Origin: Paenibacillus faecalis
GTDB taxonomy: Bacteria > Bacillota > Bacilli > Paenibacillales > Paenibacillaceae
Assembly (NCBI RefSeq): GCF_900289175.1
Contig: NZ_LT985747.1
Coordinates: forward strand, 3,503,624-3,567,623
DNA: 64,000 nt
Direction of reading: 5' to 3'
The notes under the pieces were generated by a model, which was not told where the DNA came from, searched no databases, and saw nothing but the letters and a program-made list of their open reading frames with translations. This document shows, one piece after another, positions 37,071 to 46,378 of the stretch (its first letter is position 1; every line of letters starts with the position of its first letter). The position numbers and the translations under genes are program-made.

Positions 37071-37559
37071 CTAAATCATTTTAGGATTCTTGTAGCACCA
37101 ATCTGGGTCATACGGTAGCGATTTTAATTTCTGTATATCTTCCCAACTATAGAACCAATTATAATCTGCGACCCAAAAGTAATCATCGGGGTTTAACTTG
37201 AGGTATTCGTAAATAAAATTGAATATTAACTCTTGAACACCATAAATGTCTTCAATATGCCCCACTTGATATAGCAATAAATTTGTATCTAAACCTAAGT
37301 CTCCGTGGTAGTAAAAATCAATGCTTGGACTAATAACACTATGAACATAAAATATGAATGAACCTTCATTTGTTTCCGCAAACGATTTACTATTAATATT
37401 TAGTGTAGTATACGAAAAGCTACCTTTATCTGAGTAATTTTTTTTGTTGTGAAAATAGAGTGACGCATCCGAATGAAAGACCGCAACTATAGTATCTGCT
37501 AGTAACTTCTCAGGAGAGTATCTCTCTTGCTTCGTTAAAATTACAGCTGGTGTCCCCAT
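37071..37559 (-). CDS. Probable immunity protein for the adjacent polymorphic toxin
   Basis: The 162-residue cytoplasmic protein is aromatic- and acid-rich (YFWVADYNWFYSWEDIQ) and starts 2 bp after the toxin reading frame ends, the usual place for an immunity gene. No family was recognised. The gene is intact although the toxin is broken, so it could still protect against a related toxin from siblings. The immunity role is inferred from position only. Confidence 0.55.
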   Translation of the reverse strand: MGTPAVILTKQERYSPEKLLADTIVAVFHSDASLYFHNKKNYSDKGSFSYTTLNINSKSFAETNEGSFIFYVHSVISPSIDFYYHGDLGLDTNLLLYQVGHIEDIYGVQELIFNFIYEYLKLNPDDYFWVADYNWFYSWEDIQKLKSLPYDPDWCYKNPKMI

Positions 37560-37561
37560 TT

Positions 37562-39258
37562 TTATTTTAATACCCCCTTAAGTTCATTTATAGAGTTTAC
37601 GATTGTAACACCTTTAGATCTAATAGCTTCTAATTTTTTCAGATCGTTCGGATGTAAATTTGTCAATAACTTATCAATATATAAAATAACATTCTTCTGA
37701 TCATGTTAAAATAACTTTTATGATTTACATTAACGTATTTATCAAACTGTTCAACATCTGTAAACGGCTTTTAATGATTTCTTAACTTCAATAATTTCAT
37801 GCACTATATCTAAATCACCCGCTGGACTATTATCTGCCCATTGAATTTTCTGTCCGAATCCTGTCACTTCTTTATTTTCTCTAACAGCGGAAGCTACTTT
37901 CGCCTCAGTAGCTTTTCCCGGGTCTTTACTGGTTAAACTATGATCAATATCACGACTAATATTTTTCGGATGTTGATCAACCCAAGTCAGTTCATTACCT
38001 GAGGGATTCGTATATTTCGTTTTATTTCCGTCCCTAACTACACTACCAACACTCGAAGCTTTTGGTGTCCCCTCTACTAAATCACTCCCAGACTTCCCAG
38101 CTCCTCCACCATCATCAATCGCTTTTTCTGCCTTAGTGACTCCACCAATCGCGTCAGCCCCGCTATCTCTCTTCCCTAGAAGCTTGGCGCCCGGCTTGAG
38201 GAAGCCTACCAATGGGATCATGGACACCACTGTGAGTGCCTTGTCTGTATCTGTTAATTTATCGCCTGTGATCAGGTTCTTTCCCGTATATAGCTCCGCT
38301 ATGGATTTACCGGTACCAATGAACGGAAGCATGTCCAGCGCGGTGTTCGCACCTTGTTTCAGACCATCTTGAAACGATGCATTATGTATCTTGTGGTTAA
38401 CCTCGTCCTTAAAACGATTCAATTCGATGTATGCTTGCGCGTTCGGGTTTGAAAAATCTTGTTCCTTCTCAAAGGTTATCGGATCATATCCTTGAGACAG
38501 TGCATATGCCAAAAATTCATCTCGCCCCTGCCTCCCTTGATACAAAATTTCAGGGCGAGTGAAAAACTCCTTGATATCTTGTACTCCTTCAGTAATCGAT
38601 CCAGATTTCCCGTATTTACTGGAATCGATGACCCGTTCTCGAAATTGAAGAACACACGGCCTTCCCCATCTTCCGCATACTCTCCCAATATATCTTCAAG
38701 CTTGGAGTCGCTTCTGAATTGTGCAATGACGTTCCCGTCTTGATCTGTAAATAAAAGCGTCTTTCCTGCTTCCTGTTCAGCCACAAACTGCATGACTCTG
38801 GCACTGGCTTGAACTTCCTCGCTTATAGCCTGAAGCAGTGCCAATATCCGCTCTTGCCCGGTCTTTTGACCAACATATATTTCCGGCCGAAGCGCTGCGC
38901 TGGCCACGTCTTTTAAATGTCCTACTACCGGCAAAAAAGGAAGGGACGCCAGCACGACCGGCTTCCACTTCATCAGGCTTCCCATATTATACGGCATCCA
39001 CGCATAATCTGCTTCTTCAAAGGCATTAGCTTTCTTGCCGAGAAATACGGCCATTTGCTCATACTCTTGTATCAGTTGCTTGAATATTGAAGCAATTTCG
39101 GCCCAAGTTGCATCCAGTTCGGACCTCTGTGAACCTTCATAATCCACACTACGCCAAGCTTGCTCCAGGGAGTAAGCAACTTAATGCAATACATTTTCGG
39201 TATTTCGGAATCGACGATGCAAACCTTCAAGTTCTTCCGTTGTTACGCGAATTTCCAA
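37562..39258 (-). pseudogene. WXG/LXG-like polymorphic toxin with nuclease-like C terminus, decayed
   Basis: Reading from a TTG at 39258, the protein opens with a WXG-like helical region (LEIRVTTEELEGLHRRF, then SLEQAW) but hits an in-frame TAA at 39181-39183. Translation-sense similarity continues to ~38560, where one frame (DRLLKEYKIS) gives way to another (KEFFTRPEILYQGRQGRDEF). A pre-toxin-like part follows (LPFIGTGKSIAELYTGKNL). The C terminus has GDLDIVHEIIEVKKS, which looks like a PD-(D/E)xK nuclease core, then two further shifts near 37765 and 37700 before the end at 37562. At least four lesions make it non-functional. Confidence 0.75.
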
Positions 39259-39493
39259 GCTGTTCTTTGCCTCCCTCGCCCTATCCTATATCGCTATATC
39301 TAATCCATAAACTGTAAGTCGTTTCAGATATAACTATAGTATATAAGACAGCGTGAAAGGCCACATCGCCCCATCGGATTAAATCATCGCCATACTTTAG
39401 ACATACTTTGCTGCAGCAAACAGAGTTTTGATGAGGATGATTTATTCATGTACTGTGCTACTAGTCAATTATACTATTTTTACTGTTTCACCT

Positions 39494-39792
39494 ATTTCAA
39501 TCCACGCACCCGCATAGGGTGCAACGAGAGCTTGCATGAGTGTTGAGAGAAAACTAAGCAAGATTTCAATCCACGCACCCATATAGGGTGCGACTACAAA
39601 GCATCCTTCACTTAATTATGGGAATATTTATTTCAATCCACGCACCCATATAGGGTGCGACTTGAAAATCTCAAAAAAGCCGATCACATGATTGCATTTC
39701 AATCCACGCACCCATATAGGGTGCGACGTGGATGTATCGGTGACTAACAATAAGCCTGGTATTTCAATCCACGCACCCATATAGGGTGCGAC
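39494..39792 (-). CRISPR. CRISPR array 3 (5 repeats, 4 spacers)
   Basis: Repeats begin at 39494, 39563, 39630, 39696 and 39761. The four leader-side copies have the loop ATAT; the distal copy has GCAT and ends GCAAC, as decayed ends of arrays often do. Spacers are 33-37 nt. The region 39259-39493 to its left holds no gene. Confidence 0.96.
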
Positions 39793-39959
39793 TCCGATTT
39801 TTGAGCAAAACCATCTCAAAAATTCACTTTTTAGTTTATATTTACTCGGTATATGTAAAAAAACCGAAAAACAATTGCTTTTTTTGTAAAAATAGACTTA
39901 TTTAGGCTTTTTAGAGGTGCGAACCTCCCGGGGAAATCATGTTCGCTTCACATTCGCAC
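39793..39959 (-). promoter_or_regulatory. Leader of CRISPR array 3
   Basis: It begins TCCGATTTTTGAGC at the repeat and carries the conserved block at 39917-39959 (GTGCGAA ... TTCGCAC), 124 nt away. Confidence 0.8.
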
Positions 39960-39980
39960 TTATCCTCCAGCTATTAGCGA

Positions 39981-40039
39981 GAGGGCAGTCGCCTTGCCTA
40001 ATCTCTTTCCACGAGGTCTGATTGAGCACGACTGCCCTC
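39981..40039 (-). terminator. Perfect 11-bp inverted repeat at the end of the cmr operon
   Basis: GAGGGCAGTCG (39981-39991) and CGACTGCCCTC (40029-40039) flank a 37-nt loop, between the last operon gene and the leader of array 3. There is no T tract, so it may protect the mRNA end or terminate weakly. Confidence 0.5.
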
Positions 40040-40061
40040 ACATCTATCACTGATATATTCG

Positions 40062-41174
40062 CTACTTCCCAGCTTTCTTCTCATAGGCTAATACAGTCGC
40101 GAGCGATATCATATTGCCCGTTAGTGTTGTGGGCATATTTGCTATAACAGTAAAAGGGTATTCATTAACCTTTTCTTCGTCTTTTCCGTTCAGTCTCCCT
40201 GACTTTACATATATAACAACTGGGATTTTTAGCTGCTTATCTATTAATACTTGCATATACTCTCTAATCAATTTCTCTTGGTCTTCTTCTTCTTTCTCTT
40301 GTCCTTCTTTTTTTACTTGCTCATCTTTTTCTACTCGCCCATTTTTCTCCTGCTCGTCTTTTTTCTTTTTATAATATCTATATACAATGAAGTCTACTTC
40401 ATCGTTCTCTATTTTCTCCTTGAATTTCTCAGTTTGATCTGTATTAATCACCTCAACTTCACTAACTATTTCCTTCATTCTCTTAACTTCAAGTTGATTC
40501 ATTTCCTTTATTGTGTCTTTAGGGCAGACCACCAAAACTCTGCTGTTGCGAATAGCAACTTGAGTTTCCATATAATCCTCTAATACTTTATATTTTTCTT
40601 CTAATTCTTTCACTTTAGGATCGATTATTTTTTCTACAGTTTTCTCTGCATTTCCTATGGTTCTATTCGCTTTTTCTTTAAATTCCCCAACTTTTGAATC
40701 TACAGCCTTCTCCATCTCCCCTACGGTCTTCTTCGCTTCTTCTATGGTCTTCTGCGCTTCTTCTTCAATTTTCCGAGCGTTCGCTTCTATGTCGCTTCTA
40801 GTTTGACCAAACATCCAGAAGAGCACAATTGTTCCACCCGTAACTAGTACACCTAATGCTATAAAAAAGATGTTAATGAGACTAATAAAGCTTTCTCGAT
40901 CATTATTAGCAAAGTCTTTGTAATTAGCAAACTGGTCTTCCAGAAATTCAATCGCCTTCACATCAGAGCTGGGATCGGAATTTACCGCCTTGTCTATCTT
41001 GACTGATTCTATTTGTTTGCTTATTGCATCCATTTGACTATCTATTTGGTCATATTCGATTTTTACAGTTACAAATGCATAAATGACAAATAAAAAGTTA
41101 AAGCCTATTACTATTAATAGCAAATATCCCAGTAGCTTATTAGATAACTGCATTTCACTCAATCGTCTAGGCAT
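40062..41174 (-). CDS. Membrane-anchored coiled-coil alpha/beta protein coupled to the type III-B operon (candidate effector)
   Basis: The 370-residue protein has a membrane segment at ~14-36 (LLGYLLLIVIGFNFLFVIY), an outside loop of ~60 residues, and a second segment at ~97-121. A long coiled coil spans ~125-205. A C-terminal cytoplasmic alpha/beta domain from ~211 shows strands SRVLVVCPKD, DFIVYRYY, IPVVIYVKSG and YPFTVIANMP, interrupted by a Lys/Glu-rich insertion near 265-300. The ATG at 41174 lies 7 nt after AAGGAG and overlaps the cmr6 stop (ATGCCTAG), so it is translated with the Cmr complex. The domain is Rossmann/receiver/CARF/TIR-like in pattern but I cannot assign it. A second-messenger-gated membrane effector is an inference. 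Confidence 0.75.
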   Translation of the reverse strand: MPRRLSEMQLSNKLLGYLLLIVIGFNFLFVIYAFVTVKIEYDQIDSQMDAISKQIESVKIDKAVNSDPSSDVKAIEFLEDQFANYKDFANNDRESFISLINIFFIALGVLVTGGTIVLFWMFGQTRSDIEANARKIEEEAQKTIEEAKKTVGEMEKAVDSKVGEFKEKANRTIGNAEKTVEKIIDPKVKELEEKYKVLEDYMETQVAIRNSRVLVVCPKDTIKEMNQLEVKRMKEIVSEVEVINTDQTEKFKEKIENDEVDFIVYRYYKKKKDEQEKNGRVEKDEQVKKEGQEKEEEDQEKLIREYMQVLIDKQLKIPVVIYVKSGRLNGKDEEKVNEYPFTVIANMPTTLTGNMISLATVLAYEKKAGK

Positions 41175-41967
41175 GACCTGACTCCTTCTGTTGAAAGCGG
41201 CCATAGCCGGAATTCGTTTTTCCGCCCAGCCCCTCTTGTTCAACGGCCGCTATGATCATGTCCCTGGCCAGCAACAGCCACTGTGTATCCTTTTCATGTT
41301 CAGAATCACAGGTAAGGAACACCTGAAAGTCAGCCTTAACCGTCAATAAGTGTATCGGGACGGGAGAGTCATCGTCTCGCGGCGCTTGAAGAGTTGAAGT
41401 ATTCTCGTTATACCCATGATGATGAGGTGTCATGACATCCACTCGAAGAGCGGTTCCTACTGTATCTGAAGTAGGGAAGGCATCGTGATAATGAATAAGT
41501 GCCGCTTGATCCTTCGCACCAAATAACACGTTATAGTAGTCGCCGCCTTCTCGGAATCTGGCATCTTCTTTTCCTACATACTTATGGCAATAATGAGAAG
41601 CCACACCTTTTAACGCAGTACCCGGGATATAGGGAACACCGTAAATACGATGAATCGTTAAAAACGTTTCCAACACTGAAGGCTGACCTTGGCCAATGAC
41701 GAGCGGTGATTCACATTGAATCGCAAACTGTTCCTGTTGTACCTCACTAACAGATGAATAGTATTGCTCCATCCGCTTACAGTACCATTTTATAGCTTCT
41801 GTTTCCCAATGCTTATGATAAGCTTCAGTTAATTCATCATAGTACTTTCTTTTTGAATCACCTTCAGCCGTAACTACTTCTAGCAAATCAGATTGTGGGT
41901 ATGATCCATCCAGCTTTGTCAACTCCAAATATGCGTTTGTCCCCACCAGATTATATGATGTCTTCAT
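41167..41967 (-). CDS. cmr6: Type III-B effector subunit Cmr6
   Basis: The 266-residue RAMP protein has the Cmr6 core LVIGQGQPSVLETFLTIHRI, YGVPYIPGTALKGVASHY, FGAKDQAAL and the glycine-rich loop GLGGKTNSGYGRF. Cmr6 caps the 3'-side of the crRNA-bound backbone. The start is 2 bp after cmr5. Downstream, its stop overlaps the start of the membrane protein gene. Confidence 0.92.
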   Translation of the reverse strand: MKTSYNLVGTNAYLELTKLDGSYPQSDLLEVVTAEGDSKRKYYDELTEAYHKHWETEAIKWYCKRMEQYYSSVSEVQQEQFAIQCESPLVIGQGQPSVLETFLTIHRIYGVPYIPGTALKGVASHYCHKYVGKEDARFREGGDYYNVLFGAKDQAALIHYHDAFPTSDTVGTALRVDVMTPHHHGYNENTSTLQAPRDDDSPVPIHLLTVKADFQVFLTCDSEHEKDTQWLLLARDMIIAAVEQEGLGGKTNSGYGRFQQKESGHA

Positions 41968-41969
41968 CT

Positions 41970-42323
41970 CTAGTCCTGAGACTCCTTTACTTTCAAAATA
42001 GCTTCGGCATAACGTTTGAACCAGACAGAAGCCCGAAGCGCATTCTGGGATAAATAGCGGTACTCTGTACTGGATTCCGGCATATTCCTCTCCAGATCTG
42101 AAACACCAAGAGCTTGCCCCATATGCTGGATGTACTGCTTATAGGCAGCTTGCTCATCATTAGATCGACTATTAAAATAAGCAACTGTAAGACGCAACCC
42201 ATTCAACATGACCATCGAAGGAAATTTGTGACATACACTCCCGTAACTTTGCCGGGAATCTGTTTTCAATCCTGTAATGCAGTTATAGGCTATACTCGAG
42301 TAATGATGATCTATCGACTTCAT
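41970..42323 (-). CDS. cmr5: Type III-B small subunit Cmr5
   Basis: The 117-residue all-helical protein carries the Cmr5 pattern YKQYIQHMGQALGVSD and ends in a helix (ASVWFKRYAEAILKVKE). Cmr5 lines the crRNA-target duplex beside Cmr4. The ATG at 42323 follows AAGGAGG and overlaps the cmr4 stop by ATGA. Confidence 0.88.
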   Translation of the reverse strand: MKSIDHHYSSIAYNCITGLKTDSRQSYGSVCHKFPSMVMLNGLRLTVAYFNSRSNDEQAAYKQYIQHMGQALGVSDLERNMPESSTEYRYLSQNALRASVWFKRYAEAILKVKESQD

Positions 42324-43228
42324 ACGCTTGCCTCCTTGGAAAAGCGGCAACGAATTCGTCCTTTACCTACAGTTGTATTGCCGCCAACTTGAAGGATCAT
42401 TTCCTCACTTAAGACACCAAGCAATTGTTGTACAGTAATGGATTGTGATGAACCATGGATTTTATCGCACCATACAATACCGTACAGGATCGATTCCACT
42501 GGCAAATATTCTTCCGTCCATAGTGCACCTGATTCAACTGTTTTGTTCTCTTTATCAATACGTATACGCGGCACGATTTCACAGCACATCGTTACAAAAT
42601 GTTGAAATGCATCATCAGACACAAGCATGATCCGCTCCATAAACATGTCTCTAGATAATGGATCAGAGAACAGCTCTTCCGACATCCACGTTGCCCATTC
42701 ATGAAAAGCCTGATCTTCTATTGCCGCACATCTAAATTCATCTATGTGGATCATTTGTTCATGATCAATCTTGCTATCTTCTGTTACCAAAGCACTCTCG
42801 CCTTGTTGCTTTCTCGACTGTATGCCCAGCTTGCTCTCCAATGCATTCAGATCCAAATCCGGCAAATAAACACCAGTGGACTTCGCATCACGATATAATC
42901 GCTTCAATGCTAGTGGGCAAGTTACATAAGCGAATGTCCCATACCGACTTGCTACAGGAAAAGCTAGCAATCGACTATCTGTCAGCACGAAAGCCCCTGC
43001 ATTTCCGTCATCTCCAGACTTACCGAACGCAGCATCCAACCATGCATCAGGCTGCTTTAAACGTCTAAAATGCTCGCGTTGAACGCCTTTCATACTACTG
43101 CCGGGAATTAATGGCCATTGTGTAATACGTTCTCTCATAATTGGCATATCGACGACACCCACACCTTGTCCCGTTCCGATATGAACAGGAGATAGGCAAT
43201 GTAAATAATATAGTTTGCTATTGCTCAT
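42320..43228 (-). CDS. cmr4: Type III-B backbone RAMP and target RNase Cmr4 (Cas7 family)
   Basis: The 302-residue protein has the Cmr4 start CLSPVHIGTGQGVGVVDMPI, in which Asp27 matches the catalytic Asp that cleaves target RNA every 6 nt, then WPLIPGSSMKGVQREHF and the C-terminal LQVGGNTTVGKGRI. Several copies form the filament on crRNA. It overlaps cmr3 by ATGA. Confidence 0.94.
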   Translation of the reverse strand: MSNSKLYYLHCLSPVHIGTGQGVGVVDMPIMRERITQWPLIPGSSMKGVQREHFRRLKQPDAWLDAAFGKSGDDGNAGAFVLTDSRLLAFPVASRYGTFAYVTCPLALKRLYRDAKSTGVYLPDLDLNALESKLGIQSRKQQGESALVTEDSKIDHEQMIHIDEFRCAAIEDQAFHEWATWMSEELFSDPLSRDMFMERIMLVSDDAFQHFVTMCCEIVPRIRIDKENKTVESGALWTEEYLPVESILYGIVWCDKIHGSSQSITVQQLLGVLSEEMILQVGGNTTVGKGRIRCRFSKEASV

Positions 43229-44511
43229 ACTCGCTCCCCTCTCTCTTCATTGCTTGGTTCCCATTTGCCCCATAACGCCAACCCAAATCCATCTTCACTG
43301 TCAAAAGCTTCTTTTCTGCGATTTCGATCAGATACCGACTGCAACCATAATTTCTCTACCAAGTTACGAGGATTACCATCTGTTACTTCAAAAAAATAAA
43401 CACTACCAGCCGGTACCATTCTGCGCACAGCTTTCTCTTTATTAGTATGATTCCATCCTGATATCGGCTGCCACCGCGGCACACAAGCCCAGCGCAGTTG
43501 TAAACCTACTCCGGTCCCATTAAAGTCTTCGCATACTAAATTCTCATTCAACCAGCCGGGAATCCATCCTTTTGAAAAATAGGCGGGAGTCGCTAGCACC
43601 ATCCGGATATATCGTGTGTCGTTATCCAAGGCCTGCTTGATCTCAACTGGACAAGTCCAATGTTGTTCATTTGTCGACTCACTAAAATGCGCCAATCTGC
43701 GCTTGCCTCCAAACGAATGAACTTCTGACAGACCTGTCGGCCATTCGATATTTGAATGTTTCATATCAACATCGGCTAATAGCTTTAAATCATCTGGCAA
43801 TACGAGCGACTCGGTAGAGTACAGCGCTTGGTCTTTCGCTACATACGATTCCGTATCAATAGCGGTATGTACTCGCTCCTGTCGTTCAAACGGAGCCATG
43901 AAATGCACAGTCTTGACATCATCCTGGACCTTCTCTTGAAAGTGTACACCCCGGGAAACGGAATATTCAGGCTCATTTTGGGATTCACTCCATCTTTCCA
44001 ACTCCAGCTTCCATTCTTGCTCAGATAGGGAGCAGGTCAACCACTTCGTCATTAACTCTGCCGACATATAAGCGGGAGCTGCCTTCGCTGCTTTGCGATC
44101 CTGCGAGTTGACAGCAGGCCATAAATTATTGTGCAGTCCGTTACGCCCTGTACCATAATATCCTTCGCCTTCCTTCAACTTCATCGGTCTTCGCACACTG
44201 ACAAGCAAAGAGTTGTTCTCTTCATAGAAACTTACATCTTGAGGGATGGGATAATATACTATTCCATTCCGCTCATACAACGGACCACGGACAATGATTT
44301 TACTTATTTGTTCATTTTGAGACAGTTTAACAGCTTTAGAATTATAGTTTGAATCTGAACTGATCTTACTTATTAGAGTACGAATTGTACCTGAAAGGAC
44401 ACTCGGTGATACATCCATTAGCGTATGTGCTCTCACACCAGGAGTAGTGTCAAATGGTCTGCCATCCCGAATCATAATCGGATCAAGAGGTTGTATTTGC
44501 AATAAGTTCAT
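43225..44511 (-). CDS. cmr3: Type III-B subunit Cmr3 (Cas5 family)
   Basis: The 428-residue protein has the Cmr3 opening IQPLDPIMIRDGRPF and the C-terminal MVPAGSVYFFEV typical of the family. Cmr3 holds the 5' tag of crRNA and joins Cmr2. It overlaps the end of cmr2 by 29 nt. There is no sign of RNA-processing activity, in line with the family. Confidence 0.93.
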   Translation of the reverse strand: MNLLQIQPLDPIMIRDGRPFDTTPGVRAHTLMDVSPSVLSGTIRTLISKISSDSNYNSKAVKLSQNEQISKIIVRGPLYERNGIVYYPIPQDVSFYEENNSLLVSVRRPMKLKEGEGYYGTGRNGLHNNLWPAVNSQDRKAAKAAPAYMSAELMTKWLTCSLSEQEWKLELERWSESQNEPEYSVSRGVHFQEKVQDDVKTVHFMAPFERQERVHTAIDTESYVAKDQALYSTESLVLPDDLKLLADVDMKHSNIEWPTGLSEVHSFGGKRRLAHFSESTNEQHWTCPVEIKQALDNDTRYIRMVLATPAYFSKGWIPGWLNENLVCEDFNGTGVGLQLRWACVPRWQPISGWNHTNKEKAVRRMVPAGSVYFFEVTDGNPRNLVEKLWLQSVSDRNRRKEAFDSEDGFGLALWGKWEPSNEERGERV

Positions 44512-46378
44512 CGGTATAATTACCTGCCTTTGCTAACGTAATTGCAATAATAACTTGCTCTGCCAGCAACCTTAACTTTTCCAAGGGTTCTTCTTCAACT
44601 TTAAACATCTCCTTTAAACGTTGAAGAAGGATCGTTTCTACTTGCTCCTTATTTATGTGATCAGGCTTTTTCTTCCATGCAAGTCTCTCTACTTCTTGCC
44701 ACAAAAGCTGGTCAAGGGCAGTTCCCTGCACCTGCCAATGCGAGCCTTTTACCATATTTCGGTACTGTTCATATAAGGATCGAAGCGCATAAGCGAACTG
44801 GGCAGAGTACATTTTTTTGCAGTATAACTTTTGTAATTCCAATATAGCTTGTACAGGGTTAAGGGTGAACGGAAGGCTAATGTTCATAAGATCGCCTCCG
44901 CCTCGCTTCTGATAGATTATCGCTAACTCATTTTTACGAATTTTAGCCATTTGTTCAGCTTTCCGGGCCAATGTTCGCACTTCTTCCAATGGCTCGCGCA
45001 TATGTACAATAGCAATACCGACGGACAGTGTCGGAGAAGCTTGCCCATCAGGTACGGCTTCTTTGACTATATCTGAAAATCTGGTTCGCAAATCTTCACT
45101 GACTTCCAGACACTGATGCAAAGGGACATAAGCCATTACATCGTCCCCACCGCTATAGATAAGGCTCCCCTGACGTCTTTTTACAATTTCCTCCGCCTGG
45201 TCAGCGAATCGTGAGAGTTGCTCGCTAAACTTCTTATGTTGTTCCACAGTAGCCATTTTACGCTGAAGTTCCCCCATGCGATCTCCATCACAAAGCAGGA
45301 AAGCATAGTAAGGAGAAAACTCAATATTTAGTTTTTTCAGATTCGAATATAGTTGAGTCAGCTTTAAGGAAATCGAATCATTTATCGATAATTTTTTTTC
45401 ATCGGATATTCCTATGGCATTCTCTTCTATATACTCCTCTATCCGGCTCTCATAGAATAGGCGCGAATCATAGGTGTGAAGATGATATCCAGGAAAGTTT
45501 ACTTTCTCTCCATGGTTTTGTTTAAGTTCATCATAATAACTGTCGACATACTTTTTTGCTTCTGTATTTTTCTCTAACACATTTATGAATGGCTTGAACG
45601 CTGTCTCACATACGGATGGAAAATTAGTTTCTAGCTCTGTAATATGATGAGACATTCTCTTGACGATTGAGATTGCGTCCAATGCTTCGTTCTTTTTTAT
45701 CCCAAAACGCTGATAGTTCTCATATTGGTCAAGATACAATACGGATTCTCGTCCGCTATCCAGACTTGATTTCTTTTCTCCATACAGCTTACCGGGATCA
45801 TTCTGTTTGAAGTCTTTGAGTGTTTTGCGTGCATTCAGCAAATTTTCCAGACGCTCAAGCTTTTCCTGATAAGAATCTCCATCTTCGATCTGCGACCATA
45901 CCGCATAGAATTCCACCAAATCCTTCACTTGCCGTTCCCAAGCGTTGGAGTTAATGTATCTTTGCATGTGCCCTGCTGCTTTATCCGCATATTCCTTCCA
46001 GCTTCCAGTAATAGCTTGACGCACTTCCCACGCAACACGATTCGGGTCATTCGTTTTCACTATACCCAGCACTTTATTTGGAACTTTAAGACTTTTTAAT
46101 CGTTGATCATCACATTTTAATTGGATAAGCTCATTGCTGATATAAGGATATATTAGCTCTCCTTTACAATCAGCAAATTTCATAGCGGCAGCTTTGCTTA
46201 ATTCAGAGAGTAAATAAGAACCAAACCACAAGTCACGGGTTCTGCGCGCTTGAGCAATGAATTCTTGTACCGGTCCAATGGAGAATAGCATTAGAATTTT
46301 GGTTGTTGGTTGTAGCGATTGTTCCTCTTCTGATGATATGTTTTGCAGCGGTTGTTTTGCGTGCCTTGACATTTCCAT
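44483..46378 (-). CDS. cmr2: Type III-B large subunit Cmr2 (Cas10), no HD domain, GGDD palm intact
   Basis: The 631-residue protein has the Cmr2 N-terminal motif SIGPVQEFIAQARRTRDLWF directly after a short leader, so no HD nuclease domain is present. The first palm carries DGDRMG, and the second has YSGGDDVMAY near residue 410, the active site for cyclic oligoadenylate or related nucleotide synthesis. It would therefore signal rather than cut DNA. The ATG at 46378 is 6 nt after AGGAGGT and lies inside the end of cmr1 (88-nt overlap). Confidence 0.94.
   Translation of the reverse strand: MEMSRHAKQPLQNISSEEEQSLQPTTKILMLFSIGPVQEFIAQARRTRDLWFGSYLLSELSKAAAMKFADCKGELIYPYISNELIQLKCDDQRLKSLKVPNKVLGIVKTNDPNRVAWEVRQAITGSWKEYADKAAGHMQRYINSNAWERQVKDLVEFYAVWSQIEDGDSYQEKLERLENLLNARKTLKDFKQNDPGKLYGEKKSSLDSGRESVLYLDQYENYQRFGIKKNEALDAISIVKRMSHHITELETNFPSVCETAFKPFINVLEKNTEAKKYVDSYYDELKQNHGEKVNFPGYHLHTYDSRLFYESRIEEYIEENAIGISDEKKLSINDSISLKLTQLYSNLKKLNIEFSPYYAFLLCDGDRMGELQRKMATVEQHKKFSEQLSRFADQAEEIVKRRQGSLIYSGGDDVMAYVPLHQCLEVSEDLRTRFSDIVKEAVPDGQASPTLSVGIAIVHMREPLEEVRTLARKAEQMAKIRKNELAIIYQKRGGGDLMNISLPFTLNPVQAILELQKLYCKKMYSAQFAYALRSLYEQYRNMVKGSHWQVQGTALDQLLWQEVERLAWKKKPDHINKEQVETILLQRLKEMFKVEEEPLEKLRLLAEQVIIAITLAKAGNYTDELIANTTS

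Noticed and set aside
40062..40680. Assigning the effector's C-terminal domain as CARF
   Set aside because: The strand pattern is compatible, but no diagnostic CARF motif could be seen, so the domain is left unassigned.
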